This document shows positions 10,990-23,900 of a stretch of 64,000 bases of DNA, in pieces (positions within the stretch are counted from its first letter, which is position 1; each line of letters opens with the position of its first letter). The stretch is from Xiphophorus maculatus. Taxonomy: Eukaryota > Chordata > Actinopteri > Cyprinodontiformes > Poeciliidae. The notes under the pieces are model-generated. The model did no database searches. It was not told the origin of the DNA and saw only the letters and a list, made by a program, of their open reading frames with translations. The stretch spans positions 11,304,882 through 11,368,881 of the forward strand of contig NC_036454.1 of NCBI RefSeq assembly GCF_002775205.1, written 5' to 3'. A program made the translations under genes and the position numbers.

Positions 10990-12005
10990 TTCAGCAGATC
11001 TGAATATTTTATAGCAGAATTATCAAATAATATTGCTTTAAAGATGCAAACACCTCTGCAATGTTGCTGGACTTCTGCTGCTGATTTTTAAGTCCAGGTC
11101 AGTCTGTCTGATTGTCAGAAAAATGTACAGAGATAGAGCTGTCGTCAAAAGAGTTAATCACAAGGACAAATATTATTTCAATGCTGCTTTCTTTAAAACA
11201 TTGGTTTGAATAGTTTGTTTTTTTTAGGATTAAATTACTTTGCATCATCTGCCCTCAACGGTATCTAAAACTAGAAACGGGTGCAAAACATTACATTTAT
11301 TTTGGTTTTCTCCAATTCGCTTAAAGTGTAAATTTTGTATATAGGCTTAAATATATACAAATATTCTCTCTGATCTTAAGTGAAGTGTACATCTCTAAGT
11401 TCTTTAGGATGTCCTATTGTAGGCTGCAGAGCATCCACATACTTTTTGCATCCATTTTTACCAGTTGCTCTTTTGGTATAACTGTGTCGATGGTGTGGGG
11501 CGGGTGTGTTTTTTGCTGTTTAATCAGTTCACCTGGAATACAAAAGCACTTTAACTCATTTGAAGGCCAAAACGTTGTACACAAACAAGCATCATTACCA
11601 TACTGTTAATGAAGACGATATTTAAAAAAATAAATCAACCATATGAAAAATCTTGTTTCAACTACTGATGAAACAAGAACTAGTTGACTGTATCTGTCTC
11701 ATGACTCAGTGGTTAGTTTCTATTCTGGCTTGATTATTTTTGTTCTGTATTCTACATCTGGCGTTTCTCACAATGATTCTGCAGTCCTCTGTTGATTCGC
11801 TACATCGCTTTTTTGTTGTTGTCCCATTTTAGTTTATTGAATCTGTGTAGACTCCTACAATAACTTTTCCAAAATATAATGTAAATCTCTAAAATAAGTA
11901 ATACATAAGTAAATAATACAAATACTGAAAAGCTTGAAAGTTTTCCCTCTGTTGGTACTGCTGGTGCTGCTCCACATTTAACATAACAGAAACATCAACA
12001 TAATT
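10990..12005. other. Region upstream of izumo1, no gene recognised
   Basis: AT-rich sequence with scattered short frames. It should contain the izumo1 promoter, but I see no motif that fixes a start site. Confidence 0.4.
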
Positions 12006-12008
12006 TCT

Positions 12009-12258
12009 ACAGTGCCATGCAGAAATATTTATACTATACAGTATATATGTAAAGTATTTACAGCATATCACTTTTCCACATTTTGTAATGTTACGACTCT
12101 ATTCCAAATTGTATTAAACTCAGCTTGACCAAGCGTGAAAAGAACAAATAAACAAGATTTTCTCTAAGCATGGAAAGCTGGTTGAGAACACAATTGTCAT
12201 GTGGAAAAATGTGGAAAAGTTCAATAGGTCAGACTACTTCTGAAAGGCACTGCAACGT
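12009..12258. mobile_element. Tc1-derived MITE
   Basis: Begins TACAGTGCCATGCAGAAA and ends TTCTGAAAGGCACTGCA, degenerate inverted repeats of a common fish Tc1-like family. The subterminal words TTTTCCACATTTTG and AAAATGTGGAAAAG are also inverted relative to each other. Confidence 0.65.
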
Positions 12259-12419
12259 GTTTAATCAAAGCCAGATTTAGTCAGAGAACAGTGACCTCAT
12301 CTGTATGTAGCTTGTTGCTGTCACCCAGTGGCAGAAAATGACACAGCATTACACGCATCGCCTGATCTACTGATGTTACCTCTTTATTCATTCAGGGTGC
12401 TGCTTGGCTAAATTACAGA

Positions 12420-13085
12420 AGTGACTAGTAACTTATCATGTTCACTCCGTTACTTTTACTTGAGTAACGTTGTAGGAAAACTTTTAGTACTACCACTGCA
12501 TCAATATTTTCATTTTTACTTGAGTTCTAATATTATGAAGCATCTCTCTTACTTTTCTGAATACTCTGCTTACGTTCAGGGAATGAAGAACAAAACATTT
12601 TAACCAAAAATTCATACGACACACATCTGCAGCCTCTATTAAAGTGACATAGTGTTTGTACATATATTCTGTTGTTCTAATGTTGTTTTCTATCTGCTGA
12701 GCCATTTGGAGATAGTGAATATACTGTAAACACCATAAGTTATACATTGAAGTACGGTGTAACATACTTATCTAATGTACTGCAATGTTTTACTTTTAAT
12801 ATAAAAATGCTTAGAAATGTATTTCTCTTGTTTTAATGTATTATTTTGTAAATATAGGCATGCATTTCGTTTTTAAAATACCCGGATTTTCAAATATCTA
12901 TTTTTTTTGTCAGTCTGATTATACCATTCATACTACGTCAAATGTTATGATTAGGCAGTGGCCTTTTAATTAAATACGTTTTTACTCTAACTTGAGTAAG
13001 TTCTTGGACGGGTACTTTTTACTTTAACTTGATCAAATATAGGTTAAAGAAGGAAGTTGAGGATAATTTTTAGCTACTCTACCCC
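12420..13085. mobile_element. Degenerate MITE related to the one at 7359
   Basis: Contains TTACTTTTACTTGAGTAAC, TTTACTCTAACTTGAG and the end AGCTACTCTACCCCCC, the vocabulary of the 7359-7929 element. The left terminus is eroded. Confidence 0.5.
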
Positions 13086-13449
13086 CCAAGGTAACTGTTT
13101 TTTTATTGCACAGAAACAACAAACTAGTTCTTTTTAAAAACCGTAATAACAACAAAAATTAAATTAGTATAAGCAAAAAACTAAAATTATAAATCCTCAA
13201 TAGTGTTCGCAATCTTACCACCTTACCTTTAGCAGCAAATAGATACTCAATGTTTACTATGACAACGAATATTTGAAGGTAACTGACATACATTTTGCAT
13301 TTCTAGGCCGTGTTAATGCATGTAAAACCTGACTTGATGATCTTAATGGCTAAAGTTACTTTATAGATTTTAATTTAGCTTCGAATTTGTAATTTGAGAA
13401 CACAAAACACTATAAAAAAATTGGATATTTCATTTCAAAAGCCAAAACT

Positions 13450-13644
13450 GTTTGTATACTACATTTCCCATGAGGCTGTCTTGCGGTGCAACGTGAGTGA
13501 TTGGTTCATGGATGAATCCCCGCATTGGCTGGGAGGGTTCAAACCACTGCGCACATGCGCAGTACGATCGATACGTTGGTTGACTTCGCGACTTCGTGTA
13601 TAGGCTACGCCAAGTGACCTCGGCCACTCAACTGCAGAAATAAG
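13450..13644 (+). promoter_or_regulatory. MYORG promoter and non-coding first exon
   Basis: A compact GC-richer block in AT-rich surroundings. It has ACTACATTTCCCATGAG (13458-13474), close to the ZNF143/THAP11 motif, two inverted CCAAT boxes (ATTGG near 13501 and 13526), and TGCGCACATGCGCA (about 13549-13562), an NRF1-like arrangement with a 2-bp insertion. It is followed by a donor AAG/GTAAAT at 13644/13645. The next acceptor CTTACAG at 17806 begins the exon that carries the MYORG start codon, so this is most likely its first exon. TSS position is inferred. Confidence 0.6.
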
Positions 13645-14199
13645 GTAAATATGTCCTGTTTATGAAGCTGCTGGGGTCGTTTTAGATATGTTAGGTATAT
13701 CTCTCTACCTTTATTTGTTGTACTAACGTGTATTTCAACTGTAAAGGTAGCTGGCAGGACAGATTGTATTGGGAAACCTCATATACCGAAAAGAAAAGTG
13801 CTACTGTGACACTGACGTCTCGACTGGTTTAGTCTGTTGTGAAAACTTACACTAGACAACAGCTTTGTCTATCAAAGTAGAATTTCATTTTTTTTTAAAT
13901 TTATAAAAAATTTATATAAATTTATAAACCTGGAGTTACTATGGAGAAAATATAGGTGTACGATTGTGTTTATCATGTAGGAAAGGTTTGAAAACATGCT
14001 TTGGTGTTAAAGTGCAATAGTACGCACTTCCAGAGTTACCAACAGAAGCGCATTCTGTCTCAGCTGTAAAATAAAGGAGAGTTTTAGTATGTTACAGGGA
14101 GTTGCTAAAGTCCACCTTCCCCTTTAAATTGGTCACATTTGGTTTTGGATTGGATTTAGAATCTGGATTTTGACTTAGACAATGTAATACATGAATATA

Positions 14200-14990
14200 G
14201 ACGTAGATTAGACAGATTTTTACTGTCATTCAACTGTACATTTAAAAATGTACAAATTGAAAGAAGCCTTGAATATTGCAAGGCTTCAATAATAATAATA
14301 ATAATAAATAAATAAATAAGTAATAATCAAAGGATCAATATAAATGTATATAATAAAAGATTGAACTAATGGGAGTTTAGTATCCTTATGGGCCATGACA
14401 TGAGGGATGAAGCTGTTGTGGAATCTGGTTGTTCTGCATTTGAAGCTGCTGAACCTTTTCCTAGAGGGCAGCAGGGAGAACAAACTATGGTGAGGGTGGA
14501 AGGGGTATTTTATAATTTCCCGAGCCCTGGACAGACAGCGATTGTGAGCTGTGTCAGGGATGGAAAGAAGCTCAGTCCCAATGATTTTCTCAGCTGTCCT
14601 CACCTACACGGTGCCAGTAAGAGGTATTAAATGCTCCAAACCAGACAGCTGCTGGTATTATACTGCTGGTCAGTATAGTCTCTATTGTCCCTGTGTAGAA
14701 AATGGTGAAGATGGGAGAGGGGAGGTTTGCTCTTCTCGTCCAATGTAAAAAGTGCAGAGGTTGGTGAGCTTTCTTCAGCAGACCAGAGATTTAGAGGGAC
14801 CAGGTCAAAGTGTCAGTAATCTGTATCTCCATGAATTTAATGTCCCTGACCTGTTCCACTGCAGCATCATTGATGATCAGGGGTGTGTGACTTGGCTGCT
14901 TTTTTCTGAAATCAGCTTTATGCTTTGGTCTAAACATTGTAGTTCTGGCTGCATGTTAGCGCTTGTTCTCCTGCTGGAAGATGAACCCTT
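14200..14990 (-). mobile_element. 3' end of an L2/CR1-like LINE
   Basis: The minus strand reads RTAEKIIGTELLSIPDTAHN, then HPHHSLFSLLPSRKRFSS and RTTRFHNSFIPH, the conserved C-terminal block of fish L2/CR1-type LINE proteins. Upstream on that strand the frame is broken. It ends in an AAT/AAAT-rich tail (about 14289-14330). Located in MYORG intron 1 and abutting the hAT element at 14995. Confidence 0.7.
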
Positions 14991-14994
14991 ACCC

Positions 14995-16283
14995 TAGGCC
15001 TGTAGCGATAAACGATAAATCAATTAATCGTACGATAAATTAAAACTATCGACGTCATTTCAATTATCGGCATTATCGTCTCTTCCGTCCTTTTTCTCTT
15101 TCTGTTGATGACACCGAATGAAAAAAGGCTCAACTCCAGTGCTCTCCACTGACCCTCCTTCCTCATTTCCTTAGCTTAGTGTAAAGCCCAGCGCACACGA
15201 CACGATCTTAGAGCTGTCGGCCGATTGTCGGCCCATTTTCAAAACCTGAGAGACCACACATTAGCCGACAGAAATCCTAGGTATAACGGTTCGATCGGGT
15301 TCGGTCCTGCCGTGTGGTGTCCAACAATGGGCACAAAATAATGGCTACAAGTTCAGTGAACTAATTTTAAAACCAGGTATTAATCAATGCTTTACTACAA
15401 TCTACCTGCAATGCATGTGGCTCTAGTGTCAGCGTAAAGTCCTGACTGAATGAAAATCATTAGAACCTGTTTACGTCACGTTAACGAAGAACAGCTGAAA
15501 AATTACCGGGTTTATCAACTGCGGTAGCAATTTCGCTCCAACTCCTCCTCTTGTCATTTCTATATTCTTTGCATGTTGAATAAACATTAATGTTGTTTCC
15601 ACATATCATCTCCAATGTCACCTGGACTTCGGTTTGCCCCGTGTCAGCTGTTTGGGATTCCCCGACGTAATTTCCCCTCAGAAAGCGCGGAGGGAATCCG
15701 CGCTTTCTGATTGGCTACCTGTCACATTCAACAGGCTGCGTTAAGATCCCAGTCTGGGAAAAAAACCTGATTTGGATCGGAGCGGCAACGACGATCTACC
15801 GTAACAAACCACACAATCTTAGAGAGACCAGCGTGCTAAGATTGTCATAAGGGGAAAAATAGGAGCAAAAAATCATGTAGTGTGAACTATTGCATCAGGT
15901 AGTCGATGTGCCCATTTTCTCTATTTAAATCTAATGATTACTGAAGGGCAACATAATATACAGACTTCATAATCTGCACTCTTTAGGTTGAATGCAGTAT
16001 TTATTTCCACTTTGGCTTTATGTTGTTTAGTTGTTATCAAGTACATTTTTTGTTAATGGAGACTGAGAATCCATTTTGTTTTTGGTTGTTTTGTTTATCA
16101 GTTCCAGTGTTTAGTGTTCATTTGAAAATAAAGTGTATCTATCTTTGGCAGGAAATCGCATGGATTATTACGTCATTTCCATTACATCAGTGTAAAAGGG
16201 TCTTCAAACAATATTATCATTTATCGCAATAATTTTTCGAGACAATTAATCGCTCAGCAAAATTTGCTATCGTGACAGGCCTA
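14995..16283. mobile_element. hAT-type non-autonomous transposon with exact 8-bp target duplication
   Basis: Ends TAGGCCTGTAGCGATAAAC and TATCGTGACAGGCCTA are inverted repeats. Identical CCTTACCC copies flank it at 14987-14994 and 16284-16291. Subterminal ATAAATCAATTAATCG is echoed by GACAATTAATCG near the other end. The middle (about 15187-15870) contains a second inverted structure, including a 14-bp hairpin TCAGAAAGCGCGGA at 15678-15710, and may be a nested element. No transposase is encoded. Confidence 0.8.
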
Positions 16284-16839
16284 CCTTACCCCATTCTTAA
16301 GTCTTTTGGAGCATGTAAAAGATTCTCTACAAGTATTGTCCTGTCTGTCATCTTCCTATCAACTCTGGCTAGTCACATAGTCCCATCTCAGGAAAACCAT
16401 CCCCTCAGCATTGTGTAACACTGTGGAAATGGTGTTCATGTTGTTTGTTTTCCATCACACGATGGCCAATCAGCTACAAATTGTGGTGTCACCTTACACA
16501 TGCTTACCATCCCTACTCTTTTTCAGTGTCTTTCTTCATGCCACTCTTCCATTTAGATACTATTTATATAGCTGTTCTACTAATACTCTCCTATTTGAAA
16601 TGTGAATCTCTGCAATTCCTCTTCTTCTCATCTTCTCCTTCTCTAAATAATGCTCTCTTTTACTCGCCCGGTTAAAAACAGCTGCAAACTGGCAGTGTTT
16701 TGCTATGTTTGCATTGGTATCATATTCTTTCTGTTTTGGATGATGGGAAGAAAGATATTAAGAACTTGGGATGTTGCTTTGTTTCATTTAGTCCTGTCTT
16801 AAAACTTATTGCAGCTTTATTACCTATCTGCTAAGGGTG

Positions 16840-17170
16840 GGCATTTATTGTATTGCTTATCATTTATCATGATGAATTTCTTGTCATGATAAGAAATTCC
16901 TATTAATGCTGTTTTGCAACGCAGCTCCATTTGCATTGTGATTAAATTACACACAGGTGAATTCTAATCAATACATTAGCATGCCATTCTATTCAGATTT
17001 CTTTTTTTATTGTAGATGTGTTTTACTGTTTCTTTCTGATTCACAGTCATGTAGTACTTTGTGTTGGTCTAAAACTACAATAAAATATATTGAAATTAAT
17101 GCTGCAAAATGTAGCACAGTTATATGTGCACCAATGCTTTTGGAAGGAAAGAAGGAAGTAAAAGTAGAAC
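16840..17170. repeat. Dispersed repeat, copy 1
   Basis: GGGTGGGCATTTATTGTATT followed by TTATCATGATGAATTTCTTG resembles the segment at 20120-20330. It includes ATCATGATGAA-type inverted words. Not classified. Confidence 0.45.
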
Positions 17171-17969
17171 TGAACCTCTGTAATTGCAGCTGCAGAGGAT
17201 GAGAAATTATATCTCAAAAGCCATTATGAAAATAAGTGAGGGAAGTTTGTTCAGAACTCAAAGTAACTTTAGCAAAAAATAAGAAAACAGAGTTGAAACT
17301 TAATCATAGTTTGCCTTATTTAAGTGACGTTTTAATGGCCTATCAGACGTGCAGTTTACCAAAAACTACAGGCTGGCTGCTGTGCAGATATTAGAGGGCT
17401 ACTCATCCTAAATATTATTTACTTTGGCCCCGTGATAAATGAAGCTGTACCTTGCTGACTTGGTGTCTGTGCCGTTCTGACTGATGTAGCTGATTGTTAG
17501 GCTTTTATTACTTCTGTTAGCTCTCGTACTTGTGTAACTTTATATGAACACTGAACCTGACTACCTGATGTTTATCAGATTACACCTGCTGCGCACATTA
17601 TCTGCTGGACGTTAATTAAATATGCTGCTGGACACTTGCAACCAATGTGAGTTACTCAGAGTGGTGAGTAACTCTAGCGCAGCGTCTAGGAACCGGACCA
17701 GAAAGCAGCTTCAGACGTTCTGCTGTCATGTTTTATTCTTCCTTTCTCCTTCTGATTGAACATTGAGGCATACCTCAGCTGACGTTTAATATCTCTCACC
17801 TTACAGGTTTCAACAAATCAGCCGTTATCCAGATATGAAGACATCAAGAATTTGCAGGTAGACTTCAGCTGCCAGCGAGATCATTTTCAAGAAGCACTGA
17901 TACCAAGTTAGCAGCTGTCGCACCTCCACCAAACCTGCTTCTCTTCACACCTATATACAAGCTTCCAGC

Positions 17970-20900
17970 ATGTATCAGATTGTCCCAGGAGCTCCCGGAG
18001 AGCAGCATGTGATTGACAGAGCCCATGGCTCCCCGCGGAAAAAGAAATTCCAACAGGATAGCCGGCCGATGGTGCTGGCAGGTCTGTTGGGTGGTGCACT
18101 GGTTCTGGCCGCTGTCATCGCCTGGTTCTATTATTCATTGTCTCTTCGTAAAGCCCAGCTGCTGAAGACCGAGTCGCTGGACCTGAAAAAAGATGGCTAC
18201 ATTATACGGAACCACGCAGGGGATGCTGTCTTCACCATGGCATTCAGGTAAGTCTGCAGTGGAAAACTGTTTAATTATTCAACAGATTTTCATTTTCATT
18301 GGTTCTCTGGTTCATTGGTTCAGTGATGACAGGACTAGTCCAAAAAGATGCTGATGTTGATTGTAAAATTAAACATGGTTTGCAAATGAAATTAATGGAG
18401 AATCTTAAATGTGACAGTATAAGAATAGCAGAGTGAGAAGATGGATGAAGAACATTACCTTCTAAGTTTGTTGAATGAAAAATGTGACATCAGCTAAAAA
18501 AACAGCAAAGAATGACACACTCAATATAATCAGTAGTTAGGATATGGATATAATACAGTAAAATGCTCATGCTACTGGGTGAAAAGTTCAGTTAGATCTA
18601 AAATAGAACATTAACAGGGAATTGTGGTTTCCATATTAATTGCATGTAGGTTTTTGGATAATAACTAAATCAGAGACATTTGCTTAGGAGACTTTCTTCT
18701 CCAGTGCTGCCACCTGCTTACCCGGTCATAAAGTCAACAAGTCGTTGCAATCAACTGGCCTTCCTTTATTAAAACCTTTTTCTTTTAGAATAGTAAACAG
18801 TGCTCCACAATTTGTTGCATATGGGAGTGCTTAGCTTAAAGATGAGTCGGTATGCTTTTTCTTTTCATAATGTTATTCCTCATGAATGTATATGACTAAA
18901 CTAAATTAATTGTCTTGGTCTGAATTAGATTCTGTACATAAATTGATAACTGGACCTTGTGAAGTTAAAGTTTAGGCAGATGGACCAGGCAGTCTAAAAC
19001 AAAAATGAAAAGGGGAGCTGCTATGAAATTTTAGGATTCAGCAATGAACCAAGAATAAATATTGGCAAAAGAACTATGGTTACCTCTTGTAGAGTGACTA
19101 GATGTGTTTGCTTCAGCAGAGTTGTTCAATGTTTTTGGTTGCTCGTGCTGAGCGGCTGACAGTCTGCGGTTTGTGAGTTAGAGATGGGAAACCAGATGAG
19201 ACAGACACATGATTGCCCCCTGAGGGAAGACCGTTTTAGACATGGACCAATATCTGCAGAGGTCATATTAACCGAAATAGCCTATAGCTGGGGCTTTGTA
19301 GTCTATCTCCAGGTAGTTTTGATTTCAGCTGCACAGAATATGACTTGCTTAATCTGTACTGTGAATAACTTCCCCTATCGTGTCGTGTGTCCTCTCTGTC
19401 CATGCATTGTTCTAGGTCTGGCACTCTAGATCTGGACTCCTGCACAAAGGAGGGACATATTCTCGGCTGTACTCGGTCAGAAACTGGCAAGCTGAACTTT
19501 TTCATCCAGACAGTCAGAGAAAAGGACACGGTAATGTGCTATCACATTCGCTGGGAGGAACTGCTGGATGTAAACTCTGTGGAACATGCCATGGCCTACA
19601 ATGACTCTCACTGGTACGGAGGAGCAGAGATGGCAACGCAGTACTGGCCTATGAGAAACCAAGGGGAAGAGGAACCGTCTCCTTTCATCACCAGCGATGT
19701 TTACTCCAATCGAAATGCATTTGGGGGAATCCTCGAGCGTTACTGGCTGTCTTCCAATGCAACCGCAATAAAGATTAATGACTCTGTCCCTTTTCATTTG
19801 GGCTGGTCAGAGAAGAATAGGACTCTCAGATTTGTGGCCCGATACAAGGGCTCTCCTTTTAAACCACTGGTGGGACATTCGGGCTTCCCTGAGCTCAGCT
19901 ACAGGGTCTGTGTGGGGCTGGATGTCACATCACTCCACAAATATATGGTAAGTATGCTTGCATACATGGAGAGAACAGAAAGTTATTTTCTGACAAAACC
20001 TTAATTGTACTTATGTATTAGGAAGAGCTTTTAAAGATTATTAGTGGCTTAAAATCTAAAATATTTGCACAAATAATCTCTATAGTTTGTCCTTGATAAA
20101 TGCTGCTGCTGATGGTGGTGGTGGTGGGCATTTATCATATCATTTATCATGTGATTCTTAAAAATCAAAATTCTTCTGTCATTGTCATGATAAATTCCTA
20201 TTAGTGATGTTTACCCCCCCCCCCCAAAACTGTCATTATTGTTGGGATAAATAGTTTTACTATTTTCTCCACTGTTTGTTCAATGATAGCATCAATAAAT
20301 ACCAAAACATTTGAAAATACAACTACTGTGTGCAGTTTAGTGATACAAATCACTCTACTACTAGTAACACACTAGTAACTGCATTGATTCCATGCATGAG
20401 ATATGCATTGATTCCAGAGGTATGCATGGAATCAATGCATATTTCTGGTTGTATGGTCTTCTGGTCCATACAACCAGTCTTCTCTGGTCCATACAACCAG
20501 AGAAGTCTATTCACTCCAGGACTCTCAAGGAAATGTTTAAATGGTATGACAAAAGATTTTATTTTTGAAACTTTTCATTTTTAAAACCTTGTTATACTTT
20601 GAAGCCATTAATATAATGTATAAATATATACAAAATATAATCAAAAAGCTAGTTTACATTACATGTCCTCTATCAGTATACCAGGTACACAAAATTAGCA
20701 TTTATTTCAAACTGTTCCTTAATAACAGAAAGAAAAGAGGTTGATATTAAATGTTATTAAACACTTTATGTTCTGTGTGTTGTTTTGTTTTGTCAGGTGC
20801 GTCGATACTTCCCAAAGCCCATCAGCGTTCCATCCCATGAAGTGTTCAGAAAGCCGGTGTGGTCCACTAGGGCTTTTTATAAGTCAGCTGTAACTCAGGA

Positions 20901-23900
20901 GAAGCTGCTGCGCTACGCATCAGACATCATTAAATATGGCTTTAAGTGGTCCCATCTGGAGCTGGATGACCGCTACACCACTGACTATGGAGAGTTTGAC
21001 TTTGACCCCCAGAAGTTCCCCAATGCCAGCGGTATGTTTGAAAAACTCAGAAAAGACGGGTTTCAGGTGACGCTGTGGACACATCCTTTTATCAACTACG
21101 ACTCCATAAATTTTGGAGTTGCTCTGGAGAAAGGACTGTTTGTCCGGGAGCCAAGCGGAGATCTGCCCGCCCTGGTCCGATGGTGGAACGGGATTGGAGC
21201 CATCTTGGACTTTACAAACCCAGAAGCTTCTAAATGGTTCTTGTCACACTTAAATTCCCTCAAAAGGCACTATAATGTGACGTCGTTCAAGTTTGACGCA
21301 GGGGAAACGAGCTACCTCCCTCGTCAGTTTAGCACTCTGGTCCCTCTGTCTGACCCCTCCACCTTCACCCGGCGCTACTCCGAGATGGCCATACCTTTCA
21401 GTTCACGTGCCGAGCTCCGTGTGGGTTACCAGAGTCAGAATATCTCCTGTTTCTTCAGGATCATTAACAGAGATTCAGTTTGGGGATATGAGCTTGGCCT
21501 CAAGTCCATCATCCCCACTGTTCTGACTATAAGCATTCTGGGATACCAGTTTGTCTTACCAGACATGATAGGAGGAAATGCATACCCCAACCGCACTGCA
21601 GGTAGGAAATATCGGAACCTAGATGTTTTAATCTGAATCTTTAAAGGTCTTGATAACTCTGCTGTATTTCAGGTTTGATAAACGAAACACATGCTCTGCC
21701 AGACAAAGAGCTGTACATCCGATGGTTGGAGCTGTCCGCTTTTATGCCTGCCATGGAGTTCTCCATACCACCTTGGGCTTATGACGATGAGGTGAGCATG
21801 TACAAGACATATCTCACAATTGGAATAAACACTACTGTGTTTTTTCTTCTTCATGATGCTGTTTGTTCACTAATGTTAACCTCTGAGGCCTTCACAGAAC
21901 AGCTGTTTCAAAAACATTAATTTACACACACAGTGTGCTGCATTTACTAATCAGTTGTGTCTGGAGGCGACTATCTGCTCTGGATTTTATTTTCTTGCAT
22001 TCGAGTAAAGAGAACTATATAAATGTATGTCACACTTTGCACATTTGTGTTTGTAAAAATTTTTGAAAACCATGTAGAATTTTCCTTTGATTGCACAATT
22101 ATGCACCACTTTGTGCTGGTCTGTCACATAAAATCCGTGTAAAATGTATTGAAATTTTGGATTGTGACAACATATTAAGAAAATCAAGGACTATAAATAC
22201 TGATTGGTTTTTATGCTTAAAATACATTAAATACATTTGCCAAATAAAGAAATAGTTAATATATCATTCATATTCAGAGAAGAAATTATTTTCTTTAAGC
22301 AGTTTTCAATATTACCACAAGAGGGCGCCAACATGTTTCTTTAAATAGGAGGATTTTTGTCTCAAAACCAAACTGTATATATTGAAACCCACAATGGTTT
22401 CAGTATTTTTTCTTTCTGTCTTGCAGGCAATTTGCTATTGTTATAAAGTAAAAAATAGTTGTTAGAATGCTGTGTATCTGAGGTGAATTGTTCAGGGTTT
22501 CAATGGGTCTCTTCTCATGTCCAGTGTTGTATAAAGTACTGAAATCTCAGAGTCAAGTAAAAGTACAAGTACCTCTCCAAAATACGACTTTGGTAAAAGT
22601 CGAAGTCACTGACTGAAATGTTACTTGAGTAAAAGTCTTAAAGTATCTGAAACTTCTTGTACTTAAGTATGGAAAGTACTGTAAAAATGGATGTACTCAA
22701 GTAATGTAATGAAAAGTACAAGTAAAAAGTAAAACAAGGCAAGTTTGAATGACATTTCTTATATTTTGGTAAACTTGTCAAATAAACTTAAAATAATGTA
22801 CCCAACCAAGTGCAGGCAAAATGAAACCTGCTAATAAATTGTTCCAGTTTTAAAGAGTAGCACATGTTAATGGTTTGTGGTTTTGAACTTGCATGCCTTT
22901 CCTATATTCGTTAAATTTAGTCTAAATTGCTATCGCTATGGCTTCTGTCCCCCATTGAACTAGGGTGACCAGACGTCCTCTTTTTCCCGGACATGTCCTA
23001 CTTTTCAGACCTAAAAAGATGTCCGGGGGGAATTTAAAAATTGTCCGGGATTTTGGTCAATTGCCTCAAAACACATTACATAGCTTACAGTGCATTATAG
23101 GGCACGGCGCTGCGTGTCACATAATCCCTGAGCCGCGTCAGTGCGGGCAGCACTATTCTCTGTTCGTCCCTCACTCCCACCCGGTGTAAGGTGTTCTGAA
23201 TTCTGATTTCCCCAACAATGGGAGAAGCGAAACAGGTGTATCCTATTGGAGGTGATGAACAAGCCCAGGCAAGCAGGCTACGGACTTTGTTCGGTAGCCT
23301 GCTTGCTACTTGCTAATCAGTAGGTGGGGTCAAAACACTTTGTTTCTCTCTCTCGCTTTTTTGTAACGAGTAACTAAACCACACATTGAAAATGTATCGG
23401 AGTAAAAGTACGCAATTAAGTTCGGAAATATAGTGAAGTAAAAGTGAAAGTCATCAAACATTTTCATACTCGAGGAAAGTATGAAGTACTCCAAACTATA
23501 CTTAAGTACAGTAGTGAAGTATTTGTACTTTGTTACTATACAACACTGCTCATGTCCTTCATGTCACAACCTGCTGGTTAAAGACCATCTAAGCCAAAGA
23601 TTAGACTGTAATCCCAAATTGTTGCTTTATTAACCGAAACCCTCCCTTCCTGATCAGATATTAAGCTGGGATGCAACCACCAATGAAATTTCCCACGTTC
23701 ATGCAAAATATAAATGCATAAGTGCTTGATATTTTGTTGTTTGTGCTCTTTTGTGATGCTAAAACACAATTTATTAATCTCCAGGTGGTTAAGATAGCAC
23801 GTAAGTTCTCAGAAATCCATGAAACCGAGGTGGCTCCAAGGGTTCTTGAGCTGGCAGGAGAAGTTGTTGGTACTGGAGACCCCATCATAAGGCCTCTGTG

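Noticed and set aside
19477-19797. Minus-strand frames opposite MYORG exon 2
   Set aside because: Antisense shadow of a confidently identified exon.
22940-23210. 74-aa frame in the hAT MITE core as a gene
   Set aside because: Sits inside a transposon with target duplications and matches repeat-like words, with no protein family recognised.
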